DNA of 64,000 bases, taken from contig JASAND010028082.1 of assembly GCA_030248195.1 (NCBI GenBank), forward strand, positions 62,001 through 126,000. Reading direction: 5' to 3'. The position numbers and the translations under genes are program-made. The DNA is from Trissonchulus latispiculum (lineage: Eukaryota; Nematoda; Enoplea; Enoplida; Ironidae). Within the stretch, counting starts at the first letter, position 1; each line of letters opens with the position of its first letter. Under the pieces are notes generated by a model. That model did no database searches, was not told the DNA's origin, and was given only the letters and a program-made list of their open reading frames with translations. Below are positions 1 to 12,200 of this stretch, piece after piece.

Positions 1-778
1 CGTCGCATATTAGTAACTGAGTTAGTTCAAAATAACTTAAAGTTAATCGGCGCTTTTTGTTTTTTTCACTGCAGCCTCGCACGAGCAACCTACAAACAAT
101 TATTCATTAAATCGTATTAAAACAGTTCGTCTAATATGACTTGACAATCCTGGTCTTGAAAAAGATACTTTCCAACAGCATAAAGTAACTTGCTTGAGAA
201 TTAAAAGTTGAACAAAATTGGAAAACAATTAATGTTTAAATAAGTACTGCCCCGTTTGTCGCTGAAAGTTTGTTTCCGCAATAACATCATATATATCTCG
301 TCTGCGAAAGTTTTATTTCAATTCACTTTGATAACTAACCTTCACACATCCAAAGTCAACGTTGTCCATGTTAGACACTTGACCATATTTGTCAACCTCC
401 AATATCATTGCTTAGATAAATTGTGGAGATGGTTCGGGGGACAGTAATATGGAAAAAGCATCTGTCTTGATTCTCAAACTAAGGCGACCACAAAATAAGT
501 GACAATAAGCAATACTAAAATTTGGTTACCCAATAGTCCTAATTTTGACAATGATCAAAGGAGTAATGGGTGACTTCTCGGTAATGTAATAATTGACTAC
601 GTGCTTCACGTAATGCGTTTGTGAATTTAAAAATCTTGGGTACGCTACTGCAACATTTCCGTTCCCATAGCGTCCTTTAATATGGAGAAGGGCGTTCTTT
701 TCATAAAAGTATCCGTTTACTCCTGCACTTTTGTTTTAGGTAAATTGCATTGCACGTCTAGATTCATAGGTCACAAAT
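1..778. other. No gene recognised
   Basis: AT-rich sequence upstream of the cysteine-rich gene. The only ORF is a short 63-codon frame without recognisable features. No repeat or RNA gene was seen. It presumably contains the promoter of the gene starting at 779. Confidence 0.5.
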
Positions 779-1600
779 ATGGTTGCAATATGCCATTACA
801 TCGCTATTTCAATATTGGTAATGGCATCGTTTAATTCGCAGCTGCGAGTCAAGTCTATATCAATGGATCAAGTTCCAAGCAAAGCAGACGATCGATCGTT
901 GATGTGTATTGATTTGTGTGACCGGCTTCGTGTGCTTGTCGACTACGGAAATTGCGTGGAAGAATGCAATAAATTTGCGAATTTGCAAACCGAAGACACA
1001 ACAGCAGCATCGACAAAAGCGGCGACTGCAGTAAATGGCCAATCTGAAAATTCAGAACTGGAAAAGAAAAATATGGCCTGCTATTACGAGTGCCGTGGTG
1101 AAGGAGGGAACCCTACACCGTTTCGTCAATTTGAGAAATGCCATTACCATTGTATGGCAAAGATTTCGTGCACGAAGGTCTGCGACCAACATCCTGGAAC
1201 TAAATCAAATAGAGTGTGCAAAATCACCTGTTCCACAAAAGAGCACACGGAACCACCAGGATCAGAAACAACAACCATGAATGTTGTGGAGCGAACTCAA
1301 CCAGAGTCTAAAAAGGAAGATGAAGAAAGCGTCACCGATAGCTCAATGGGCAGCCGAGAGCAAACCAAACAAAACGTAACTCCAACAGAAAATCCGGGCG
1401 ATCAGCTGAAAGCCAGGGTGGCTACATTCTGCGATTACCGTTGCGAAAAATCTCTGATTTCTTTCGACAAGGAAACGTGTGCTAAACGTTGTCGCGAGCA
1501 GATACCAACTAAAGAAATATATTGCTTTAAAAAATGCTACAGCAACTACGATATGCCATATTCGGAGTGCTCGGTACTATGCACCAATGAATTTGACTAA
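779..1600 (+). CDS. Secreted cysteine-rich protein with five CX3C...CX3C hairpins
   Basis: A 273-residue intact ORF. Residues 1-24 form a hydrophobic N-terminus that fits a signal peptide. The mature part holds five units in which two C-x3-C pairs are separated by about 10-16 residues (units start near CIDLC, CYYEC, CTKVC, CDYRC and CFKKC). Units 3 and 4 are separated by a long acidic Ser/Thr/Glu-rich linker. The twin CX3C arrangement is that of alpha-hairpinin-like helical hairpins, where each hairpin is closed by two disulfides. That fold is an inference from spacing only. There is no recognised family and no function is assigned. A poly(A) signal follows at 1664-1669, so the gene may be a single exon or a terminal exon. 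Confidence 0.7.
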   Translation: MVAICHYIAISILVMASFNSQLRVKSISMDQVPSKADDRSLMCIDLCDRLRVLVDYGNCVEECNKFANLQTEDTTAASTKAATAVNGQSENSELEKKNMACYYECRGEGGNPTPFRQFEKCHYHCMAKISCTKVCDQHPGTKSNRVCKITCSTKEHTEPPGSETTTMNVVERTQPESKKEDEESVTDSSMGSREQTKQNVTPTENPGDQLKARVATFCDYRCEKSLISFDKETCAKRCREQIPTKEIYCFKKCYSNYDMPYSECSVLCTNEFD

Positions 1601-1663
1601 TTTTCTAGAGATAATTAATCTGTGGCCTTTATAGCTTGTCTTATACAATATATTTTATACTAT

Positions 1664-1669
1664 AATAAA
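1664..1669 (+). promoter_or_regulatory. Poly(A) signal AATAAA
   Basis: AATAAA 64 bases after the stop codon of the cysteine-rich gene, in an AT-rich 3' flank. Confidence 0.5.
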
Positions 1670-1803
1670 TTATCACCTATTTAGTCTTCGGGTTCATTAC
1701 ATTCATAAAAACATTTAAATTTCAAAACTACAGTAAAACTGGCAAAAGCAATTCCCGATGATAGCTGAAGGTACTGATAAAAACGTACATGCGACAATCA
1801 AGC

Positions 1804-2118
1804 CTAACAGGGATATGAGAACCGCAAACAGCCAAGGTCAAATATTAATAAGAAAAACGGTGGAATACTAGGAAAATTGAGGAAACAAATATTAGCCGGA
1901 TAAGTGGGTTGCTGGCAAGGACACTGATTCTCTAAACAAAGACTTTCCTTTCCGTGTTCACATTTCAATCCTTTATGCTTTGCCTTGTCCTTAGGATGCT
2001 GACGTCTCACTGCATAATTTTTAAGACCACATAATTTGCAAGTGCAATAAAGATGCGTCTGACACGACGAACTACAAATATTCAGTGATGTGTAAGGATC
2101 GGTTCCAAGTAGGTGCTC
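1804..2118 (-). CDS. Possible cysteine-rich exon
   Basis: Minus-strand frame open from about 2118 to a stop at 1804. It contains closely spaced cysteines (NICSSSCQTHLYCTCKLCG, then CEHGKESLCLENQCPC) and ends in a hydrophobic stretch of about 20 residues, as in a GPI-anchored or membrane-tethered tail. No start codon fits well and no strong acceptor is visible. It could be a terminal exon of a gene lying elsewhere or a chance ORF. It lies downstream of the DEG/ENaC stop codon and is not part of that channel. Confidence 0.3.
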   Translation of the reverse strand, partial: EHLLGTDPYTSLNICSSSCQTHLYCTCKLCGLKNYAVRRQHPKDKAKHKGLKCEHGKESLCLENQCPCQQPTYPANICFLNFPSIPPFFLLIFDLGCLRFSYPC

Positions 2119-2119
2119 A

Positions 2120-3163
2120 TGTCATCAGTTAAAACACTGAATATCACCGTAAGGAGACTCTGCGTGGTCCCAATGTGGAACACAGAAATAAACATTTTTT
2201 CTGTATTATTCTGTCACTATTCAATAGCATGTGCAACAACATGGCCCAACAAACCCAAAAAATTCCACGATAACAATTTTGCTTGGTTCCGTGCTTCCTT
2301 CAACGCGGCATCGGATTCAATGACGAACCACTATTTTCTCATGATTTGCTATCCCATGGTTATTACATGTTTGTATTTTCAAGAGTAGACTTTATATCCA
2401 ATTTGTATATAAGCGCAGGTCTCCATTACTCAGTATAAGTATAAACAAATCATTTAGTCTCAATACTTTTCATCAGGCATAAAGGCCTTAAAGTCAGCCG
2501 AAGTAGTCGCGTAGATTAAGCGAGTTCGAGTATTACTTCAGTGTGCAAGTTCAGCAAGCACCTCGCCACGTCCCAGACAAAATACAGCAGTCAGGAGCAA
2601 GAGGCAAGAAAACATTTTCCACGGGGTAAGCAAAAATGGAAGGATGAAACATTTGTACCCTATTAATATTTAAAAAACATTTCCTGCCTTCTCTGTTTTT
2701 AGATAACTTTGCTTGTTACTAAATTATACCATGAAATTTGACCAAAATACTTTTAAAAGATTAAAGTTTCGCTGCATCTTCTCTAAAATCCTAAATTTGT
2801 TAATTTGTTAACTAAAGTAAATTTTTAAACGAACTACATTAATTTATGCTTATGGTACAGACACTCGCTCAAAAATGCCAATTCAGTGCAAGGTACAAGT
2901 TCCTCCAAAATCCTTTGCTCAATGCAAGGACACGGCAATATGTTAATATTTGTTTCAACAATCTTCGAATGAAACTTGTAGCATTTTATTGCCCAAAAGT
3001 TTTAATATTTGCTGTGTACAGATAATACTGTTATGAACTAGAACACAAAACACAAAACAAATTTGTCCATAATAAAGCCCAAACTACAGACGAAACCCAT
3101 CTTGGCACGTCGGATAGGTACTGGTGCACAATTACTAATTCGGCAAGCGTTGATGACCGTACA
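2120..3163. other. Non-coding, 3' flank of the DEG/ENaC gene
   Basis: No convincing coding exon, RNA gene or repeat was recognised. Minus-strand AATAAA-like sequences occur, but none could be singled out as the channel's poly(A) signal. Confidence 0.4.
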
Positions 3164-3283
3164 CTAAGTCGTATTAGATTTGCAGATTCCAAAAATGAGC
3201 AGGCACAACTCCAGAATACTAACGCAGCTCATTCCCAGAAAGAATGACATAAAGTTTCCAAGCCCGCTTAGGAATTTTGAAAT
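3164..3283 (-). CDS. DEG/ENaC terminal exon: TM2 and selectivity filter
   Basis: Acceptor ATTTGCAG. Encodes FLSGLGNFMSFFLGMSCVSI followed by LELC and a short tail of nine residues, stop TAG at 3164. The G-x-S filter (GMS) and the following conserved Glu are present. Confidence 0.85.
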   Translation of the reverse strand: MSKFLSGLGNFMSFFLGMSCVSILELCLLIFGICKSNTT

Positions 3284-6200
3284 CTGCAAATGCAAACATT
3301 CCATCCATTATTAAAAGGTTTTATAAGTCCGTTCATGACAAATCATTATCAAAGAAGTCTGAGTACTCCCATGTCAAATCAGAGAGCATAACAACATAAA
3401 AAGCATAATTCGTTACCGGCATTTTACTAATCTCTGTTATGGCAATTGTGTAGACACTGTTGTTAATTACTTCCAACAAAAGGTGATCTTTACTGAAAAT
3501 TATAGAAAAATCTGACAAAACTTCACAAGTTGCACGCTGCACAATGATGTGTACAGCTGCGATATAAAGCCGAAGATAATGTCGCATTCAATGGCGTTTG
3601 AGCTGTGCCGGTCTAGCAGTAGCTCATATTACTTGAACACAGCACAACACAACCTCAGAGAATACAAGCAAGTAATCGTTTCTGCATACCCATAATCTTT
3701 CCTGCACTTTTCATCAGTACTGTTACAGTGAGCAATCTGCAATTACAAGTAATAACAGTTTAACAATCAAAACTTGACTGGATTTATACTGTGTTTTATA
3801 AATAAGCGTTGGAAAACGTGAAAGCTAACTTTGACTCAGCTATTGCTATTGCTATTACTCATATTTGTTTTGGAATCTTCGGATTTCGGATTTTAGGAAA
3901 ACAGTGCTTCAGCGTAAGTAATAAGAAGGGAGGCTGCGAATTTAACTAAGTTCAGTGTTGGAAAAGCTGACCAGTCTTTTTATCAAATAACAGTATTAGG
4001 TTAATAGTTGAAAATAGTTTAAAGTGTGAAAGAATTGCACTCAGCGTAGCGTCCTGTGGAGCCTTCCAAAGTCGGTGCTGTCGACCCAAAACACAACACG
4101 TTGACTTCGCTGACCCTGAAAGTTATGTACAAGCGGATTTTGAAGGTGGACGCCAGTACCCGCACTGCGCACGGGCCCAGGTAGAGCCAGCGGCAGGCTG
4201 GGCAGACTGCCGGGTCAGAAACAGCCGGTCCGCCTTCCGGTACGCTTATCCAGGAAAATACACCATATTTTCTCAACATAATTAGGAATAACCGAATGCA
4301 CCATATATGAGAATAGGAAAATATCAAAACGTGGACACCTAAAAATCTAACCAACAGCATGCGACCAGTTTCGAGACCGATGCGGTCTGTCCATCAGGCG
4401 ACTCCTGGCTATTACTCGCTGCAAACGTTCGTGGGGGTTATAGGATTCCTTATTCGAATGAAAGGGTAGGCAGCAGGCTCGGGGAACAGGGGGACCCGTT
4501 GGGCACGTCTTGGAGGAAGTGACCTGGGAAGGCTGGGGGCGCTGTTGTGATCAATAGAATGGATGCTAACAATGCCAGACTCGGAAGGTGGGGACTTGTT
4601 GAAATGTAGGATATGTTCCCAATTAAAACTGAGAGGATAGTCCGTACAGATTTGGCTATTTCACCGTTTTTTATTCTTCTTTCTGGTGGTCTCATCCGTT
4701 GCAGAGTCAATAACAGAGACCAGCAAATTAATTAAATCATGACAATGATCTTGCTGAAACCGTCACTACCACACCGAATGCACCATTTAGCACAAAATGT
4801 TTGTAAATGTGTCTGTATGACTGGAATACTTCCATCATGGTAACCCTGGCCACCTACAGAGGTAGGTGTTAAAATAAGTAAATTACTAGAACAATACAGT
4901 ATTGACTGGACGACTTTCAGTAAACATGGTAATTACGTGTAATTTTAAGAAGCTTAAAGAAAATACATTTTTACTACTAAATACTGTATTTTCTGAAATC
5001 GGGCAGTAAATACAGAATTTACTGAATACAAACCTTACTACGACATATACAACTGGTCAAATTGGAAATACGGAACCTAGTAGCAACGGTTGCATTAACG
5101 AAACTGTTTCCATTCTTACTGACAATATAACAAGAATACATAAAACAATAACAATAATAATATAACAATATTCAATCAACAATTACCATGATCCTGCGTA
5201 ACCCTTCCTACCTACCATCCTACCATGCGTAACCCAAAAGTTTCTTCAAAAGCTGCTCGGACAGTGGACCTGTTGGTGAAGGGACGCCGAGGCTCATCCA
5301 ACATCCCTTCCTAGCAGACATAAATATCTGTTGCCTGTGTCAATAATAATCAGTACTTTTATACTAGTGACATACTTAAACTGTGATACAAGTAAAGTTT
5401 CTACTACAGCCCTGAAAAAGATAGTCTGTCAACAAGCAAGAATAGAAGGAGAGATTAGCAACCTAGCGAGGACAGCCAGTCTAGTGCACTTATCGTCAGG
5501 ATCCGTTTATTTTAGAACATCCTCTTGTAAATCGCAAATTAGGAGAACATCTGGTCATTAAGAGTTCATCTGAATTTGCGCTATAACGACTACTGCATTA
5601 ATATATAGCTTACCTGGTCAGTATAATCCCAAAATATAAAGTGTACTGTATTTTATCCTGTTTACCATTGATTTTGTTATTGCTACTACTATTGGTAATA
5701 AATACAAGTATGCTGTCTTATGCAGCATGCCAGTGTTATCTTACCTGTCGCATAGTGTTCAGAGCCTGTTAATGTCTAAAGCGTAAATCTGCTGCGCAGA
5801 TCTGGTTTGATCCTGTCAGATCAAGAAACGGTATCTCATCAATTCAGGTTTAGGGGTCTGCGTGCCTAAGTGCTATTCTGGTGTAAACTATTCTAATCGA
5901 CAGATTGCTACAAGTTAGACTTGATCCTTTTAGTATACTTCACCACACTAAGCCTTATGTCGGCAGTACATATCCGCCTTAAGGTTAATAAGTTTTTGGA
6001 AATCTGGGGACCGTTGCAAATGATTCTACTAAGTCAGCTCCTAAGTTGACTTAGAAGAGTAGCTACGAGAATTCCTACGAGCGCATCTAGGAGGCATTTA
6101 GGTAGGAGCAAGTTAGGAGCTCGTAAATTGTGTTAATAGGAGAAATATGTCAGCGTATCAAAAACATTCTACTAACAAGCTCCTAGGATTTCTACTAACT

Positions 6201-9200
6201 TCTTCCTAAACTTTCTCGCAACTCGCTCCTAAGTACTTATAAGATCGTCTATTTGGTTGTACGTTTTTCCTTGGTTGCATTTAAGATTGGTTTAACACGA
6301 AAGCATGTATGACTATCTAAATACTTTTATTTGCTTTTGGTCGGCAAATAGTTTTGGTTGGCAATAGGTTGGCAAATGTACAATCCTTATTTTTTTACTT
6401 ATCTTTACATGGGTGTCAATTTGTTACGAAATTTATGTATTGTTCGGAATTTGGGTGGCAATGACTGACCTCCTACATCCGCAGGCTCAATGTCTTCTCG
6501 AATAAGATCAACAATCTCAAAAATGCTTGCTCTAAGAAAATGGAACCTTTCAATAAGCTCTACGTCATTTAAGAAAACTAGAGCATTGCTTCTCTCACAA
6601 AATACAAGGACGGGGCACAGCATTTTCCACTTCATCCAGCATTAATAAAACTAAAACTGCGAAATTCACGCAAAATTTCGCAATTTCCAGGATTTTAAAT
6701 TGACTGAGAATTTATTGAAAATTTTCCTGTGATTGTATGCTTACTATCCGGATCAGTATCTTTTGACGGATGCATAGGCATAGCGTGCAAATTTCTTTGA
6801 AGTGCACATACTTAGTTGTGGTGGGGGGGGGTCAGCCGTTATTGTGCAGATGATGTTTTTGCTTGATAACTAAGCGTGTGATGCTTGTCACACTCTTAGT
6901 TATTATGTGCTCTTGGTCATATCCAGCATTCATACTCACTCAGCTATGACATTGGAACTTATATAACTTATATTCATTAATGCATTGATACATGGACCTG
7001 GGGAAAGTTCGTTGGTTTCTTTTGTACAAAAACGATTTCTACTTACCACGGAATTTTTTTGTGGCCACTTTGCCCTGGTTATGGCTATGTTGTAGAAATC
7101 CACGCTACAATATAAAATAGAATTATGTATTAATTATCTCTGGACCAGGAGGTTTTTTGAAACGTATAGCACTAGACTCTTTTCCACATAGATGATGAGG
7201 AAGAAGAAGACTTATTTACGGATGGATGGATCTGCAGATAGTCAGCAGGAAAATGCTGTGTGTGCCAGACGAAACAACCAGTCTGACTGCATATGGGTTG
7301 AAGCCTACTACGCCTGGGCATTTATTTAAATGGTGAAACATTTTAGCCGTTTAGTCAAATCGTCAGCTCGTTGTAAAGAGAACGCTTGTCTACTTGGCCA
7401 ATTGACTCGCTAATAGCTATTTAGTAACATGATTACAATTTACAGTTAATTACAATCACACTTCATTTACTGCGTTATTTTTAATTATTTAAAGCTTAAA
7501 ATATTGTTCAAATGCCGGGTTGCTTCGCCATTGCTTTTAATGTTTTGCAAGGAGAATATGGACTAATTGGAAAAATAGAAACGACGAAAGAATCACAACT
7601 TGACTTGCGAAAATATCACTCGACTAATAAATACACTTAATAAAAATCACATGCAAAGAAATTAAAGTCATTAGTTAAACCAATTCGTAAGGAAATTCAA
7701 GCAGTTAATCTTCATCTATCCAGTTGTAGTTGTTGTCAGTACTATCCTTCTAAGCTTAGGAATGAGCAGAGGTGCTATTTTACGGCGGTTACCGGAGGTC
7801 TACAGTATGCGGTAATAAAGGAAAAACTTTTGTTTCTTTTGTTACTTTGAATCTTTATATTAGACACTACATATTACATATTACAATAACATTACATTTC
7901 TCGCCATTAGCGTATGAGATTTGGAACGTATGAAATGGCTTATACATGTAATAGATACAGTTTTCTCTGTAACGTATTAATCGGGACGTTCCATATTTTA
8001 TTGTATTGTTCTATATTGTAATATTGTACCGTATATGTAAGAGTATAGTATGCTCCTGTTAAATACTATTTTGAGTAATACTGTTATTATTTAAGTATTT
8101 TTCCTAATGTATTTTTGATCACACATACGGTTTATATTCATGCTAAAATAATCCCGGAAATCAAGCTTGAAACTCAGAAACCTCGATTTTAAACGAAAAT
8201 AGAATAGTTACTCTCACGGGGTGGTAACATAATTACAACTAAGATTCGTTAACAGCAGTAGTCAGTACATTGCCAAGAGGTCTAATAATTGCCCGTACAA
8301 TATGATGCGTGACGCCGCATTTAACAGGGTGCAGAAGTAGTCTCACAGTGCCATTGAACAAGGTACGAAAATTGCTATATTGTACAAATCACATCTGTAC
8401 GTAACAAATGTAAGTCTATAAATAACACTATTTAGCACTATGTAAATTGAAAATTGAAAATGTATTTTGGAGCATCCTAACATACCTGCAGGACTGAACA
8501 CAGTAAGAAGCAATTTCTCTGTCGAATTGCTCTTTTTGCATGCATCGTTCCAAGCATATGACTAAAGCAAATTCTGTTGTTATTATATAACAGCTAACAG
8601 TTCGGATAGATAAAATTTTCAAGCAGCAATACAGTTATAGTTGCTTGGAAGATGTCGATTTCTGAAGATAATATCAGCGGCAAACTATAATAATTGCCTA
8701 CAATTTCGTTTTCTGGCATCTATTGAACAACAGATTAGTACTAGTGATTCAGTTATTAAAACAGGTCTGAACTCTGAAGCAAACTAGAGCTTAGTACCTT
8801 GAGTTTCAGTAGAACATGGCACAGTGTTTGATGGTATTGGGTAGTGCGGGTAAGCACATCCGCAGTTTTCAACAAACCATTTCTGCTTCGTGGCTTTGGT
8901 GCATTCCTGAAATATAAGATTGTTTCAATTTCTTTTCGAAAGTTATAAATAAAGTTTTTACTTTAGTGTTTTATATTCCAAAAAATTTTTGTGGAAATAT
9001 GTCAATCAATCAATCAGCTTACAATGTGTTAGCCACACTGTACAAAGAGGAATGATCTAGTAGTTCAGCTTGGCTTGTGCGCGTAACAACGAGATATTTA
9101 CTAATTAACTGTCTGTTGTTGACTGTTTAAAAGACGGTGGTATCCTGTAGTGTAGTGGTTTTGGAAACGCCGCTACTTTCTTATATCTTGAAGTTGGAAA

Positions 9201-12200
9201 CATCTATACAAATTATTTTGAATTTGCATTGTGATGTTGTATCCCATCATTGTGTTCTCTATGCGAAACTAGAAAAATAGAGTAAGATTCTTTTGAATGC
9301 TATGCTAGAAACCATCGAATTTTCAATGTCGGCAAACAATGATAGAAGCTCGATTTTTACTGCAGGCATAAAAATATTCTCCCAAAATGGGGCCGACGTG
9401 TGGAGGAAAAATGAGCAAATGCGCAAACTGCCAAACGGTAAATGGCCTCAGCCCTGTAAAATTAAACGTCCAGAAGCGCCACGTGGCACTCTAGTGTTGT
9501 GCAACGGCCTTGTATAGACCAGCAGCACGGTGACCTCCCGGCCCAGGTCCAGAGTGTGCAGACCGGTAGGTCAGCCAGCTGGTGGCAGTTTCTGCGGCTT
9601 ACCCCCTTAAACTTGCTACAAGCTGCCTTGAGAACTGTCAAATATCTTATATTTTTACTTGTATTTTGGATAGCTGGCAAAACGTGGCACCGACCGGCCG
9701 GCGGACACCGCGAGCTGGGCCGTCGGTGCCGGCCGGCCCGCTAAAAGTTGGGCCGGTGAGCAACACTACAAGCCGGCATTAAACGGCTATAAAGCTAGCT
9801 GTACTAAGCTGCAACTGCATCCATAATGCTTGCTAAGCTAATAACTGCTGCTGAATAATAATAACTGCTCATTTTCTGCCCTAATTTTCTCGCACATCTC
9901 GCAAATACCAGGTACTACAAACTTTACACCAACCTACAAAATATTGACCAGACTGAATAATCCTTACACACAACTTTTAGCCGCCCTGCCTTTCCCCGAC
10001 TGACGACAAACAAAAATATGAGAAGGTATTTGTTGACTCTTTGCAAGGCAGCATTGCATTGCAATTTATTGAGATTCATTGAGTCACATCCACACCTTAT
10101 AATACTAGCGTTATGATTGGGTATTAAGTATTTATAAAATTAAAGAAAGGGATGCTGTGCATTTTTGCGTATGAAATTTGCCGACTATTAAAACTTTGAA
10201 ACCGATATGCACACTGCACATGTCGTAAAACTAATTAGTTGAAGAGATTACAAGTAGAGAATTATAGTGTCACTGTAATTCTGAAACGTACGCTTTCTAC
10301 GCTTGTGGATTTGTACTCAACGTTCGGTCCTCTTTCCGTGCAATTACTGAAAGGATTTGGTAGCTTGGAATAATGAAGCTGAAAAAACAAAAGAATGCAA
10401 ATAAATTTTCCTGATTCTTAAACAAATGACTGATTCTAAGCTGTAGACTAACACTGCAGAAGTGGGTTTTGCTACAATCAGGTTTTTAAGTTGGAAACTC
10501 GTATTCGCAGGTTTAATGAGCATGGACAGGGCACTTCTTGTCAAAAATTTGAAATGTCAGAGCTAAATATTTCTGATTATCATTAATCATTTATCATCGG
10601 TTATTACGCAATCATTCTATTATAATAAATACTTTTTTCTAAAACTGGTTTTTGAAGCCTTATCCATGGTCATTTTGAATTTTCGTGAATTTGAGAAGGA
10701 AAAACAAGAACCGATGTGTTATTTCTTACTTCTTTATATCTGTTGTTTTTGAAAAATAAAAATCAGCAGTTTTTTATTCAATCTTGGTCTTTCTAGTTAC
10801 AACCAAATATCAATTTGTAGGAAGAATTGTTTCACTAAGCTAAATAAGAACATGAATATATATCATTGCCTGATTTCGTATCTTCTGCAACAGTGGCTAG
10901 TATATAATGTATTTTAAAATAATTTGTTATGCAAACACATTTTTTGTAAATGCGAGTACTAATGGTTGTCTGGCATTTGATAAGGCCCGGGGGCGGACTA
11001 AAATAATTGCACTCTGCATACTCCTTCGTTTCTTTCAAAAATATTTCTTGATGGCTAAAAACTATATATAGAATTAGCTATAATTAAAATATTCAATATA
11101 CCATTCAGTCATAATTTCTTTCTTACATTGTTTACTGTAACGGTAATTGCTTCTCCTGGTGATAAGAAAAGTGCATCTTCATCCAAAGTGTTGGAAATTC
11201 CTGCCGACGATACAACCATCTTGATCCCTGCCGATGTAGCAGTATTGATGTAGTCATTCACGTTTACTTTAAGTAACAGCTTAACTCCTAAACAGGCAAA
11301 GAAACTAAAAATGTCAAAATTAGCAATACCACCAGGTGTGATCCAAAACAGTTTGTACAGAGCGGTTAATGCTTTATGCTTCGTAAGAGCGTTGAGAGTT
11401 CAAACATAAGCATTTGCGTATAAGATGTAAGACTGACCAATAAACGGAAATTAGTTGGTCACACTAAGTGGATGTCAAAGTATTTACACACCTCCCAGAG
11501 CACTAGAAAGATTATTTCACACAGCCTTAATTTAAATTGCTATTATTAATCTAGTGTATGACTCTAAAGCAAATAGGAAGCATGGATTTGCATAATCATG
11601 CAATATATGCCAAAGGCTTCCTTTGAAAGTCTCTAGGAGCTCCTAAAAACCAAATGCATTAATCCAGGCCTACTACCAGAAGCTAGCTTTCCGGTGTTGT
11701 AGGAATTTGTTTGCACTTTGGCACCATCAATAATGAAGCAGTTTCCATCAATATGATGTGTAGTTGCTTGAGCCAACAGCCTGCAATTACACAGTTTTGA
11801 CTGTTTTAAACGATGTTTAAACTGCGCCATGTCCTGTATAAGCTTACAAACTTTCGCTCATATATTGGTGCCAGCAAGTATATTAAATATCGCACTATAT
11901 CAATTTGCTTGCTATTTACCTAGATCTAAGAAGTAGCTAACATTTACCCTGCTGTGGTTTGCCTACTGCATTGCCAGCAATATGTACATGGACCTTGTAA
12001 AAACCCTTAGTTACTATTCGGTGTCAGGTGAACTACCACAGTCAAACTTCGCCTCAATACTGATAACAGAGATGAAAGAACTGGGACGAAGCTAATTAAA
12101 ATAAATTTGTGCGGCAGTATTGGCTTTCCGAATTACCAAAACTAGCATAACCTAGTGCCCTAAGGAATCAAACCTCTGGCAAATCTGGCATAAAACAGCA

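Noticed and set aside
8574..8593. Alternative acceptor at 8594 for the C-x3-C exon
   Set aside because: Joining the upstream exon there gives an immediate stop. The acceptor at 8574 keeps the frame.
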